Source: Anthoceros angustus (lineage: Eukaryota; Streptophyta; Anthocerotopsida; Anthocerotales; Anthocerotaceae). Taken from it: a stretch of DNA of 64,000 nt. Below the pieces are notes generated by a model that worked only from the letters and a program-made list of their open reading frames with translations, was not told where the DNA came from and did no database searches. The translations under genes and the position numbers were made by a program. This document shows, piece after piece, positions 32,349-41,853 of this stretch (the first letter of the stretch is position 1; each line of letters begins with the position of its first letter). The stretch is from NCBI GenBank assembly GCA_010909165.1, contig VJWM01000108.1, positions 620,001 to 684,000 on the forward strand. Direction: 5' to 3'.

Positions 32349-35300
32349 CTAGCTAGCTGCGTGCACAAATGATTTTATTTTCATCAGATATCTCGGGTGG
32401 TGAAAGAATCCGTACCTGACGCAGACCCTTCTTGTCATCCTTTGGGCATTCAGCCTTGCTGGGCTCTTGATATGCTTCTCATGCCCAACCATGAAACTAT
32501 GCACCACTCCGTCCTTATCTGCCCACCAGCTCTGACCGGGCTGCTTCCATGCCCTCATCCGTATTCTCCTCTCCTGGATGTTCTGTGCTCGCTTCCACAT
32601 CCCAGCACTTCTGTATATGTTTGACATCAAGACATACGCTGTGGCATCTCTCTCATCTAGATTGACTGCTTCGTGGAAAGCATGGTGTCCCACCTCCACG
32701 CTGCTCCATTTTCCACAAGCGCCCAATAGAGTGTGCCAAACAGCAGCATTAGGCAGTACAGGCATTGTCCTCACAAATGCTAGTGCGTCATTCAGTTGCC
32801 CTGCACGACCCAGGAGATCCACCATGCATGTGTAGTGGGCCTCCGTAGGAACGATGCTGTGGTGTCCGGTCATGGCCTCAAAGTACTCCCACCCCTTCTT
32901 CACTAGACCCACATGACTGCAAGCTATTAGCACGCTGAGCAGCGTGATGCCGTCTGGCTGTATGCCATCCTCTTGCATTCGCTGGACCAATTCAAAGACC
33001 ATTTCACTGTCTCCTTGACAGCTGTAGCCTCCAATCAGTGCATTCCAGGCAACAACATCTCTTTCTGGGAACGCATCAAATACAAGTTGTGCATCAACTG
33101 TGCTGCCTGACTTTCCATACATGTTAATCAGACTGCCAGCTACAAGCGCATCACCTTCAAGACCTTGTTCTAAAATCTGTGCATGTAGCTGTCGTCCCAG
33201 AAATAAGGCCGCCACATTTGCACATGCCTGGAGGAGGCACACAAAAGTCACAGAATTTGGTGCAGCCAGGCCTTCTTCTTGCATACACCTGTAGAGCTGA
33301 AGCGCTAGCTGGCTCATGCCCTGCTGAGAGTAACCTGCTATCATCACAGTCCATGTCACCACATCTTTTTCACTAAGTCCATCAAACACCCTCTGAGCAT
33401 CTGCCAAGCTGCCACACTTCACATACATATTTAGCAAGCTACTCACTACAACCACATCAGCATCCTTCCCCTGGTCTCTAATCTGCGTATGCAGATGCAT
33501 CCCCTTCTCCAACCCAAGGGTCCCCATGCTTGCACATGCCTGCAGGAGGCACACAAACGTCACAGAATCGGCTACAGAAATGCCCTCATGTTGCATAGAA
33601 CTGTAAAGATGAAGAGCTTCCTGGCCCATCCCCTGCTGGGAATATCCTGCTATTATAGCATTCCATGTCACCACATTCTTTCCATGGAGTTCATTGAACA
33701 GTCTCCGAGCCTCCTCCACGCTGCCACACTTTGCATACATGTCTACTAAACTGCTAGCTACAAACAGATCGGCTTGGTGTCCTCGTTCTCTAATTTGTGC
33801 ATGAAGATGCTGACCCTTCTCCAATGCCGGGGTGCCCACACTTGCACATGCTTGCAGAAGGCACACAAATGTCGCGGGGTCAGGTACATCCAAGCCACCT
33901 TCTTGCATGGCACTGTAGACACGAAGGGCTTCCTGGCCCATGCCCTGCTGGGAGTATCCTGCTATCATGGCAGTCCAGATCACCAAATCCTTTTGACCGA
34001 GACCATCAAACACAATCTGAGCATCGTCCAAGCTACCGCACTTTGCATACATGTTTACCAAGCTGCTCACTACGAAGACATCAGCTTCATGTCCTTGTTC
34101 TCTAATCTGCTCGTGGATATGCCTCCCCTTCTCCAATGCCGGAGTGCCCACGCTTGCGCATGCCTGCAGGAGGCACACAAATGTCACCGAATCAGGTACA
34201 ACAATGCCTTCTTCTTGCATACAGCTGTAAAGACGAAGGGCTTCCTTGCCCATGCCCCGCTGAGAATATCCTGCTATCAAGGCGTTCCACGTCACTACAC
34301 TCTTCTGAACAAGTCCATCAAACACTCTCTGGGCGGCCTCTAAGCTGCCACACTTTGAATACATGTTTACCAAACTGCTCGCTATGGACACATCAGATTC
34401 ATGTCCTCCTTCTGTAATTTGTGCATGAAGATGCTTGCCCTTCTGCAATGCTGGGGCGCCCATACTTGCACAAGTCTGCAGGAGGCACACAAAGGTCATT
34501 GAATCGGGTACAGTCATGCCTTCATCTTGCATAGAATTGTAAAGATTGAGGGCTTCCTTGCCCATACCACACTGGGAATATCCTGCTATCATGGCAGTCC
34601 AAGTCAATACATTTTTTTGATCAAGTTCATCAAACAGTCTCCGAGCATCCTCCAAGCTGCCACATTTTGCGTACATGTGTACCAGACTGCTGGCAAGAGA
34701 TACATCTGCTTGATGTCCTCCCTCTCTAATCTGCATGTGAAGATGCTGTCCCTCCTCCAACGCCAGGGTGCCAACACTTGCACATGCTTGCAGGAGGCAC
34801 ACAAAAGTCACAGAATCGGGGACAACAACCCCTTCTTGTCGCATGGCCTGGTAAAGACAAAGGGCTTCAAAACCCATGCCCTGCTTCGAATAGCCTGCTA
34901 TCATAGCGTTCCATGTTACCACATTTTTTTTACCAAGTTCGTCAAACACTCTCCTAGCATCCTCCAGGCTGCCACACTTTGCATACATGTCTACCAAACT
35001 GCTGGCTACAAACACATCATCTTGATGTCCCCGTTCTCTAATTTGCACATGAAGATTTTTTCCCATCTCCAATGCCAAGGTGCCAACGCTTGCACATGCA
35101 TTCAAGAGGCACATAAATGTCACGGAATTGGGTACAGTCATGCCTTCATCTTGCATACGGCTGTAAAGCCTAAGGGCTTCCTGCCCCATGCCCTGCTGGG
35201 AATATCCTGCAATCATGGCAGTCCAGGTCACCACATTTTTTTCAGCGAGTTTGTCAAACACTGCGCGAGCGTCTTCCAAGCTGCCACACTTTGCATACAT

Positions 35301-35951
35301 GGCCACCAAGCAGTTACAAACAAACGCATCCGGCTCAACGCCACTCGCCAACACATGGGCATGCACTTGCCGGCCAGATTTCAAGTCTGCGCTCCTTGCA
35401 CACGCCTGAAGGGCTGCCACAAATACATGGCCATCTGGTTTCACACTGGACCTGCACATCCGATGATACAGTTGGACGGCCTGGGTGTCCTTTCCGTGTT
35501 TAACATGGGCAGAAATTAACGAAGACCACATGTAGGCATCTGGTTTGGCAACCGCGTCAAACACATCGATCGCGTTCTGCAACCTGCCTTGAGTAGCATA
35601 CATTCGCAGGATGTGGTTGCACAGGAAGGTATCCGACTGGTACCCCTTCTGCACCGTGAAAGCGTGGACGCGGCTACCCAGAACAAGCTCCTCCTGAGAT
35701 ACGCATTCCTTCAGCACAGTAAAGAAGAGAAATTTGGAAATACAACGGTCTGTCTGCACCAAAACTTCCAAAGCGTCAACAGCCTCCGTGAGACGGCCTG
35801 CATGACATAGCTTCCTCACGGCTTCAGCCGTTGCATCCCTATCACCTCCTGCAGGCCTGAGAGGAGGATCAGGATCATCCCGTAACCTCCTCCCCATATC
35901 CAGGGCAGCAAGCTGCGTATCCACCCAGAATGGCGTGTACAAGTCGTTCAA
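32349..35951 (-). CDS. Long PLS-class PPR protein, WW type, DYW domain absent
   Basis: 1200 residues counted from a TTG at 35951. The first in-frame ATG is at about 35897 (MGRRLRDDP). However, the frame stays open upstream to about 36105, and EVLWLN..YTPFWVDTQL near 35951 matches the KP gene at 53.1 kb (EVLWLNSMHKPAWVDEQL), so coding probably begins further up. A TTTTTTTTCAG acceptor-like string (about 36046-36056) allows for an upstream exon. Nine S-motif blocks (MYAKCGSLEDARRVF type) are followed by E motifs and PGQSWWADKDG 67 residues before the stop; nothing of the HxE/CxxCH deaminase fold follows. Its role would be organellar RNA recognition for editing, with catalysis in trans, or it is a truncated relic. 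There is no frameshift across the array, which argues for recent function. Confidence 0.9.
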   Translation of the reverse strand: MNDLYTPFWVDTQLAALDMGRRLRDDPDPPLRPAGGDRDATAEAVRKLCHAGRLTEAVDALEVLVQTDRCISKFLFFTVLKECVSQEELVLGSRVHAFTVQKGYQSDTFLCNHILRMYATQGRLQNAIDVFDAVAKPDAYMWSSLISAHVKHGKDTQAVQLYHRMCRSSVKPDGHVFVAALQACARSADLKSGRQVHAHVLASGVEPDAFVCNCLVAMYAKCGSLEDARAVFDKLAEKNVVTWTAMIAGYSQQGMGQEALRLYSRMQDEGMTVPNSVTFMCLLNACASVGTLALEMGKNLHVQIRERGHQDDVFVASSLVDMYAKCGSLEDARRVFDELGKKNVVTWNAMIAGYSKQGMGFEALCLYQAMRQEGVVVPDSVTFVCLLQACASVGTLALEEGQHLHMQIREGGHQADVSLASSLVHMYAKCGSLEDARRLFDELDQKNVLTWTAMIAGYSQCGMGKEALNLYNSMQDEGMTVPDSMTFVCLLQTCASMGAPALQKGKHLHAQITEGGHESDVSIASSLVNMYSKCGSLEAAQRVFDGLVQKSVVTWNALIAGYSQRGMGKEALRLYSCMQEEGIVVPDSVTFVCLLQACASVGTPALEKGRHIHEQIREQGHEADVFVVSSLVNMYAKCGSLDDAQIVFDGLGQKDLVIWTAMIAGYSQQGMGQEALRVYSAMQEGGLDVPDPATFVCLLQACASVGTPALEKGQHLHAQIRERGHQADLFVASSLVDMYAKCGSVEEARRLFNELHGKNVVTWNAIIAGYSQQGMGQEALHLYSSMQHEGISVADSVTFVCLLQACASMGTLGLEKGMHLHTQIRDQGKDADVVVVSSLLNMYVKCGSLADAQRVFDGLSEKDVVTWTVMIAGYSQQGMSQLALQLYRCMQEEGLAAPNSVTFVCLLQACANVAALFLGRQLHAQILEQGLEGDALVAGSLINMYGKSGSTVDAQLVFDAFPERDVVAWNALIGGYSCQGDSEMVFELVQRMQEDGIQPDGITLLSVLIACSHVGLVKKGWEYFEAMTGHHSIVPTEAHYTCMVDLLGRAGQLNDALAFVRTMPVLPNAAVWHTLLGACGKWSSVEVGHHAFHEAVNLDERDATAYVLMSNIYRSAGMWKRAQNIQERRIRMRAWKQPGQSWWADKDGVVHSFMVGHEKHIKSPARLNAQRMTRRVCVRYGFFHHPRYLMKIKSFVHAAS

Positions 35952-36869
35952 CCAGAGGACCTCGTGGAATCGATTGCCTGTGCCGGAAGTCGGGGGAACC
36001 GAGGCTCGATTTCTTTGGCCTTTAGTCCAACCAAGGCGTAGGGTCCTGAAAAAAAATGTGTCAACACAATGTCTCCTGGCGACGATCCTCGCTGCAAGTT
36101 CCGTGTGCCGCTAGACGTCCTCTTGGAGGGGCTGGCTCTGTTGCAATAGTGCAGCACCTCCCGACTTGGACTTGGTTGTGCGCCAACGGTTGGCAGGAAG
36201 CTCCACCAAGAATACCCGTCACCCCACCACCAGCCACGGCTTACACACACGAAGGCGCGCTGGTAGAATGGATGCAAGACAAGCACCAACCACCTTAGGA
36301 ATTGAGCTGAACCTAACCAACAACAACCTGCAGCTCATCAGAGGCACCTGTGATGGTGTCCAACTTCATCAGCGGCGCCTCTGATGGTTTCCAGCTGTTA
36401 CCATCTGCAGCAGCAAACTTTTATCGAGACAAGTGCATACGGCAACGCAACCCAAAGCAAATCCTGTGATAAGCACCTCCGTGTACCACACCTGCGAGGG
36501 CCCGGACTCAGGAGGTCACGGAGGCCAAGGGAGGGATATCATGCGAGACTGGTCCTCGTCCTCCTGACAGTCACCACTCCTTCCTTCCCAGGAAAGCGTG
36601 AAGCTAGCGGAGCAAGGTGTGATGCACATCGCTTCGATGAAGGAATAGACGACAAGCATTGCGTCTGCTGACTTGCATTTAGGCAACCATGGAACCGGCA
36701 TCATGGTTCCGCAAACATATGATCCCTTAGTCACCAGGCCCTTCAATTCCAGCTGCATGCAGCCTGCAAAGCAAACTTACACTTTGCCTAAAGCTACAAT
36801 TTCCGACCAGGTTCTCTTTCACCCCCGCACACGGACTCTTTCAAGGACTTCCTCCAGCCTCCGACATTG
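35952..36869. other. Upstream region of the second PPR-WW gene
   Basis: No separate gene is supported. It contains the possible upstream coding extension and acceptor-like site of the PPR gene; beyond 36300 nothing is recognised. Confidence 0.4.
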
Positions 36870-36879
36870 TGTGCGGCTT

Positions 36880-37000
36880 GCTTGCGGAACAAGGAAACTG
36901 GGCTAGGGGTGGTTTTACACTACACCGGCGGTGTCTTTATGGTTTTGCCGAACAAGGAGACTGGGCTAGGGGTGGATTCACAGTAAAACCGGTCTTGACT
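36880..37000. repeat. Imperfect ~68-bp direct repeat
   Basis: GAACAAGGAAACTGGGCTAG (36887) recurs as GAACAAGGAGACTGGGCTAG (36953), each followed by GGGTGG.TT.ACA. Confidence 0.8.
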
Positions 37001-37244
37001 GACCAGTCAGTTCCGCGTCACCCCTTGGTTCCGAGCGGTGACCCGTTCGACCACCCTTGGCATTCACATATATCACCGGTGGTATTGACGAGTGGTCAGC
37101 ACGAGTTTAGGATAGAGTTTACCTGTTTCATGAAAATTATCCACATAATTATTTTATTTTTCTCCCCCAAAACTTTTTTCATGCTGCATATCCCGCTGTA
37201 CATGTGTCGTTTACAGGCACTTTGTCATGCACTTCGGCTTCTGC

Positions 37245-37350
37245 TTTCTTCTTGTGCGAGTCGGTCAAGCGCCTTCTTGTTGTGCGAGTCGATCGAGCGC
37301 CTTCTTCTTGTGCGAGTCGGTCGAGCGCCTTCTTCTTGTACGAGTCGAGT
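37245..37350. repeat. ~30-bp minisatellite, about four copies
   Basis: Units of CTTCTTCTTGTGCGAGTCGG TCGAGCGC type. It is followed by a GTGTGGTGTGGAGCG repeat at 37375-37420. No gene. Confidence 0.85.
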
Positions 37351-37679
37351 TTGAGCGCATGCCCTTTTAGGGCTGTAGTGTGGAGCGGTGTGGTGTGGAG
37401 CGGTGTGGTGTGGAGCGGCTTTGAAGACATTTTGAGGTTTTTTAAAGGTTCCTGTGGCAGAATAGAGCTTGGTGCAAATTATCACGCCAAATAATGATGA
37501 GGTGTATATTATTCTTTTTAATTTTTTATTAAAGTACATTCTTCGAGTATTGAAATTTTTTTAATTTGTTGGTATGTGTAGGCATTTAATGACACCATAC
37601 TTTTAGGGTTAGTAATATTGTGTGTTATGGAGATCATATCCTCCACCCATATGAGAATGATGATAGGAGCTGTTGCAGC

Positions 37680-37790
37680 AATGATTCAATTATAGCATAG
37701 ACGTAAAAGAGACACCAAGTAGGATACATACTGGTTCAATTATAGCATAGACGTAAAAGAGACACCAAGTAGAATACATACCCTCGGCAG
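37680..37790. repeat. ~50-bp direct repeat, two copies
   Basis: TTCAATTATAGCATAGACGT followed by AAAAGAGACACCAAGTAG occurs twice in tandem, just before the PIF/Harbinger coding region. Confidence 0.9.
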
Positions 37791-37818
37791 CATACTATCG
37801 GCAGCATACAGTGACAAG

Positions 37819-38936
37819 ATGTTCAAGCAACGTCTTCGAGTGAACAAGGCCACCTTTCAACACATATGTTCAGCAGTGGCACCACTACTTGCAAGATAAG
37901 ATACTACTTTTTGGAAGGCAGTGCCAATGGACAAAAGAGTGGGAATGGTACTCTTGGTGGGGAAAGGTTGTGCACACCAAGTGATTTGTTTGGGTACTTA
38001 AATTCTACATCATGTAAAGCAACGCTTTTATTTTGTGATGCTTTGGTTAGTACGCTGCATGACACTTACATCTCGTGGCCTGGTTAGTACGCTGCATGAC
38101 ACTTACATCTCGTGGCCTGGTTAGTACGCTGCATGACACTTACATCTCGTGGCCTAACAAATAGCGAATGAAGCGATATGATATGCAGATGATTGAGTTT
38201 GCTAACATCAAAGGTATCCCTTTTGTAGTTGGAGCAGTTGATGGGTCACATATTCGTATCATTGGCACTAAGGTAAACAAAGGTGATTATTCTAACTGCA
38301 AAGGTTTTTATTGAAGGCTATTACAATTGATAGTGTCTGCCAATTATATCATATGAGACTATGACTTTGGTTGGGCCGGTAGTTGGAACGATTGGAATCT
38401 GATGAAACAAAGTCAATTGGGCAAAAAATGTGATAAAGGAAACTAAGGTCACTATTGTCTTGTAGGTGATGTTGCAAGCCAAGACTGGCCAAGACTTTTC
38501 ATGCTTACACCATTCAGAGGCTCAAAGGACGGGTTAAGCAAATTGCAACAACATTAGAACTATGCTCAAAGCAGCACCAGATTATTTGTGGAACGTGCTT
38601 TTGGAACCTTGAAAGCACGTTGGCGTTGCTTACTGAAGCGGTTGGATGTGAAGCTTATGAATACTCCAAAAATGGTGCAGGCTTTTCTTATTTTACAGAA
38701 TATGTGCATTGTCCATAGAGATGCCTTTGATGAAGAATGGCTACACCAAGTAGTGCAAGAGTGTGAGGGACTGGTGAATGACATAGATTCCAAAGCAAGC
38801 ATGGTAGCACGTCAAAGTTTATTTGAATTAAATGGAATCCAGCATATTGGTCAACAAAGGCTTGGAGAAAACGATGCTAAACAATTGGTGAATGAGTTTG
38901 ATATGCATGGATACAAAGAAGCCATGAAAAGAATAT
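37819..38936 (+). pseudogene. PIF/Harbinger transposase (HARBI1-like), degenerate
   Basis: Starts FKQRLRVNKATFQHICSAVA, then a stop. DTTF.KAVPMDKRVGM follows in shifted frames, which is the N-terminal pattern of HARBI1-like nucleases. After a 3 x 37-bp repeat comes GIPFVVGAVDGSHIRI (first catalytic Asp, about 38215-38260), then DFGWAGSWND (second Asp region, about 38365-38395). FVERAFGTLKARWRCLLKRL (Glu motif) and MVQAFLILQNMCIVH lie in the open frame 38588-38936, which ends in KEAMKRI. It is a DDE nuclease for cut-and-paste transposition. Stops, frameshifts and the inserted repeat show that it is dead. Confidence 0.85.
38045..38155. repeat. 37-bp tandem repeat, three perfect copies
   Basis: GGTTAGTACGCTGCATGACA and the following 17 bases start at 38045, 38082 and 38119. 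It sits inside the transposase pseudogene and breaks its frame. Confidence 0.97.
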
Positions 38937-39274
38937 AAGCCATTGCCACTGCTTTGTTCTGGCAGATATGTGAGCAGAATGTCGCTCAAATCTTCCCGGA
39001 CGACATGGACACGTATAAAGACATAGATTGAGGTGACTGAAAGAGTTCAGTCGCACATGGAAGTGTAAGTCTAAAATAGCAACAAGAAAAATTGCCATAA
39101 TACAGAAGCAACTAACTGAAACATGCCAAAATAGAATTGTAGCAGTGGAAATGTTCCAATCAATATATACCACTTAAGTGTGGAATTTGTAATAAAAACC
39201 TATGAAATATATTAAAATTTGCCCATAGCCTACCATTTTAAGAAGCATTTTTACAGCACTGCCGTACAAGGAGG

Positions 39275-40374
39275 TCATTGGTTGTTCCTGCCTAAATTGA
39301 CAATAGCACCTACCAAACTCTCCAGCAATACCAGTTTCTTCGATTCCATGACTTCTAGTTTCTTAGACAATGAGTTGGGCATGTTCAATGCTTCTATGGA
39401 TGCATCAACAGGAGGTTTCCGTCTCTTCATGGCCAGGGCATCTTCTTCTGTGTTTGGTGTTTCAGTCTGCACATCACATTGGCTTGCTATGTCTGGAGAA
39501 GTACTTGCTTATGGTTGGCTTTCATTTGAGGTAGAATTGCCAACACTGGCACGCTTGTGAGAGTCTACATGTGCCTCACGTGTTACATATGCTTTGCTTG
39601 CCATGTACTGATCAACTAATTCATATCAAGCACACTTCTTTGAACTTTCACTGCTTAAAATGGAATTGTTTGCCTTGTCAACCTTGTACTCGTTGTATAT
39701 TGTCTTCCACTTCTGCCGACACGCCTCGGTGTTCTTCTCAAAATCAAAGAAGGTTGCCGCAATCTTTGTTGTCAGTTTGTTCCATATCTTGACACCTAGG
39801 TACAAGTGAACACAAGATTCAAGTTGCATGCAAGTTTGCTCAGGGTTGCACTCCTGAAGGTGGTTTCACAGTAACCAAGTTGCAGGGTGATCTCACACTA
39901 ACCAAGTTGCAAGGTGGTCTGATACTGACCTTGTTTTGGAGCTTTATTGAATTTCGCTTCCATAGCTCCTCTTGTATGTATCAGAAGAACCACATGATGT
40001 TCCTTTCACGTTTCTCCCCTAGTATGCCGTGTTGTTGCAGTTGGTTTGGACTTCTCATCTTTGCTGCTGGGGTGCTTGCCCCTCTGAGGACGTTGAGTTT
40101 GAGGTTGTTGATTGGTGGTAAGGTCTGTGAAGCTAGGAGGAGGGGTTGAATTTGGAGGTGGCATGAAATTAAAGTGAGGCATGGAGAAAGGCATGAAACT
40201 AGGAGGAGGTATGAAGCTACGAGGAGGCATGGAACTTGAAGATGGCAGAGGCACTCTAGGATGAGGAAGTGGCTCACTTGTGGCAGAGAAGTTAGGTTGC
40301 CTTCCAATAGCAACATCTCGACCAAGATAAGAGAGGAGAGACTTGGACGGGGATCGAGCCCAATTGTCCATCAA
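39275..40374 (-). pseudogene. PIF/Harbinger ORF1, Myb/SANT-like accessory protein, degenerate
   Basis: Read from 40374 down. A Pro/Ser/Met-rich N-terminal part (PPRSFIPPPSFMPFSMPHFN) is followed by a basic stretch. A trihelix/Myb-type segment lies at about 39670-39800 (VKIWNKLTTKIAATF, TEACRQKWKTIYNEYKVDK). A C-terminal helix is at 39275-39472 (SLSKKLEVMESKKLVLLESL). PIF/Harbinger elements carry such a Myb-like DNA-binding partner next to the transposase. Here the two are convergent, with about 0.34 kb between the ends. Frameshifts separate the parts. Confidence 0.7.
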
Positions 40375-41290
40375 GAGAGGAGAGAGTGCGATGGAAGCCT
40401 CTTCTCAATCTGTATAAAGCAACAATGGAAGAGTTTGGGACATGCAACCATGGAAGGGAAGCCCGCAAGGCTTCACAAGGGAATTCAGCTCGACATTCGG
40501 AAGGGCACAAAAGAGACCGGGAAGTGTGTTGATTAAAGGTGTATAATTTGCATAATTATGGATCAGGGTAACTTGAAAAGGCGTACGCGATTGGTTCGTC
40601 AGGCTCATCACCGGGCATGTTAGTTTGCACCAGCCTTCATCCTAGGTACAAACTAACATCATTTTTTCAACCGACCGGCCTAACAGTGTGAATGTATGGC
40701 CATCTCCTCGACCAATAGTATGCCTTGGGGTTTCAACCGACCAGGTTGTACACCGACAGTGTCTAAATGGCTTGCGGGTATTGGGTGGACACTCGATTTC
40801 GATTTTACACCAACCGCCAGTCCCTTAAACATGGCAGTGGCATGGCATCAATGTGGCCATAGTAGGGATGTCAGGGCTTCACCTACCCCCTCGAGTTGGT
40901 GAATCCAATGATGGCTTGATTCACACACTGTCACAGTGGTGGCTAGTCGATCCTAGAATGTTTGCTCCGGCCAGTCTAGCCATGACCAGCCTCAACGTTT
41001 CACACACACTCATAGCATGGTGTTTTACCTTCATGATGATGTGGCCGTTTATCGAGTTTCATAGTCGCTTAACACACGCAATAGCAAGGGAGGGGCTCTT
41101 AGGTTTGGGTTACTTCATAGTAAATTGAGTCAGTAATCATGGCATGTGACAACATTGAACGTGAAATACCAACCGTGTGTGTCAGTGTGAGGCCGGTCAA
41201 AACTGACACAGTCGGCATTTTCGACTGACCGGGCTCATGGTGTGAACGATACGAAATGGTGTTGGCCAATGAGAACTGTTGTTTTTTCTA
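40375..41290. other. No gene seen
   Basis: CAACCGACCGG and TCAACCGACCAGG occur near 40668 and 40733, and TCGACTGACCGGG near 41220, suggesting a dispersed short repeat. No ORF of interest. Confidence 0.4.
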
Positions 41291-41480
41291 GCACGTGCCA
41301 CACACCTAAGCACACATGCTAGAAGACCAGAATACATAGAACACACAAAAGGGGTAGATATCGAGATATGTCATGAGCAAATATAACTACCTAGATAACT
41401 TAACATAGTAATCTAACTCTACGATATTAAGTAATATATAATAACTAAGGAGGTTATTTTCAACACTCCCACTCATTGCG
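41290..41480 (-). mobile_element. Copia-type LTR edge with polypurine tract, minus orientation
   Basis: The minus strand reads GAGTGGGAG immediately followed by TGTTGAAAATAACC (about 41455-41480). This is the same junction type as at 29364 on the other strand. The AT-rich sequence to the left would be the LTR; its far edge is not defined. Confidence 0.5.
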
Positions 41481-41853
41481 TTTATCTTAAGCATTTACGT
41501 ATAGATAAACCCTGAACCTAGTCCTCCATGAGACGATCAAGTGCAAGGCTAAAGATGGGGAGCTTAGTGTACTCCCCAAACCTCCTTCATGCATGTCGAC
41601 AGTAAAGTCTGAAGCTTGAAAGAACTTGCCGAAGGAGGGACGTGCACCTCATAGGTGCGAGCATCAAGCTTTAGAGAAGAACCATTCGGGATCTGCTGAG
41701 GATGACAAGGCGGGGCAAAGTCGGGACAGCAAGAGCACCAATCCATGTCTCTGACAGGAGAGCTCTGAGGATGAAGATATGATCTGCCACAACGTGAAGG
41801 CGGGGCTACTAATGGCTGAGGAGCAGCTCCTACGGCTGCTGCAGCTCCTAATG

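Noticed and set aside
34527-35519. 330-residue plus-strand ORF opposite the PPR-WW gene (also 4507-5211)
   Set aside because: These are complements of the repeated PPR coding sequence, open because of its regular composition. They have no family pattern and repeat with the same 0.3-kb period.
37245-37350. CRISPR-like regular repeat
   Set aside because: Units are contiguous without spacers; this is a minisatellite in a plant genome.
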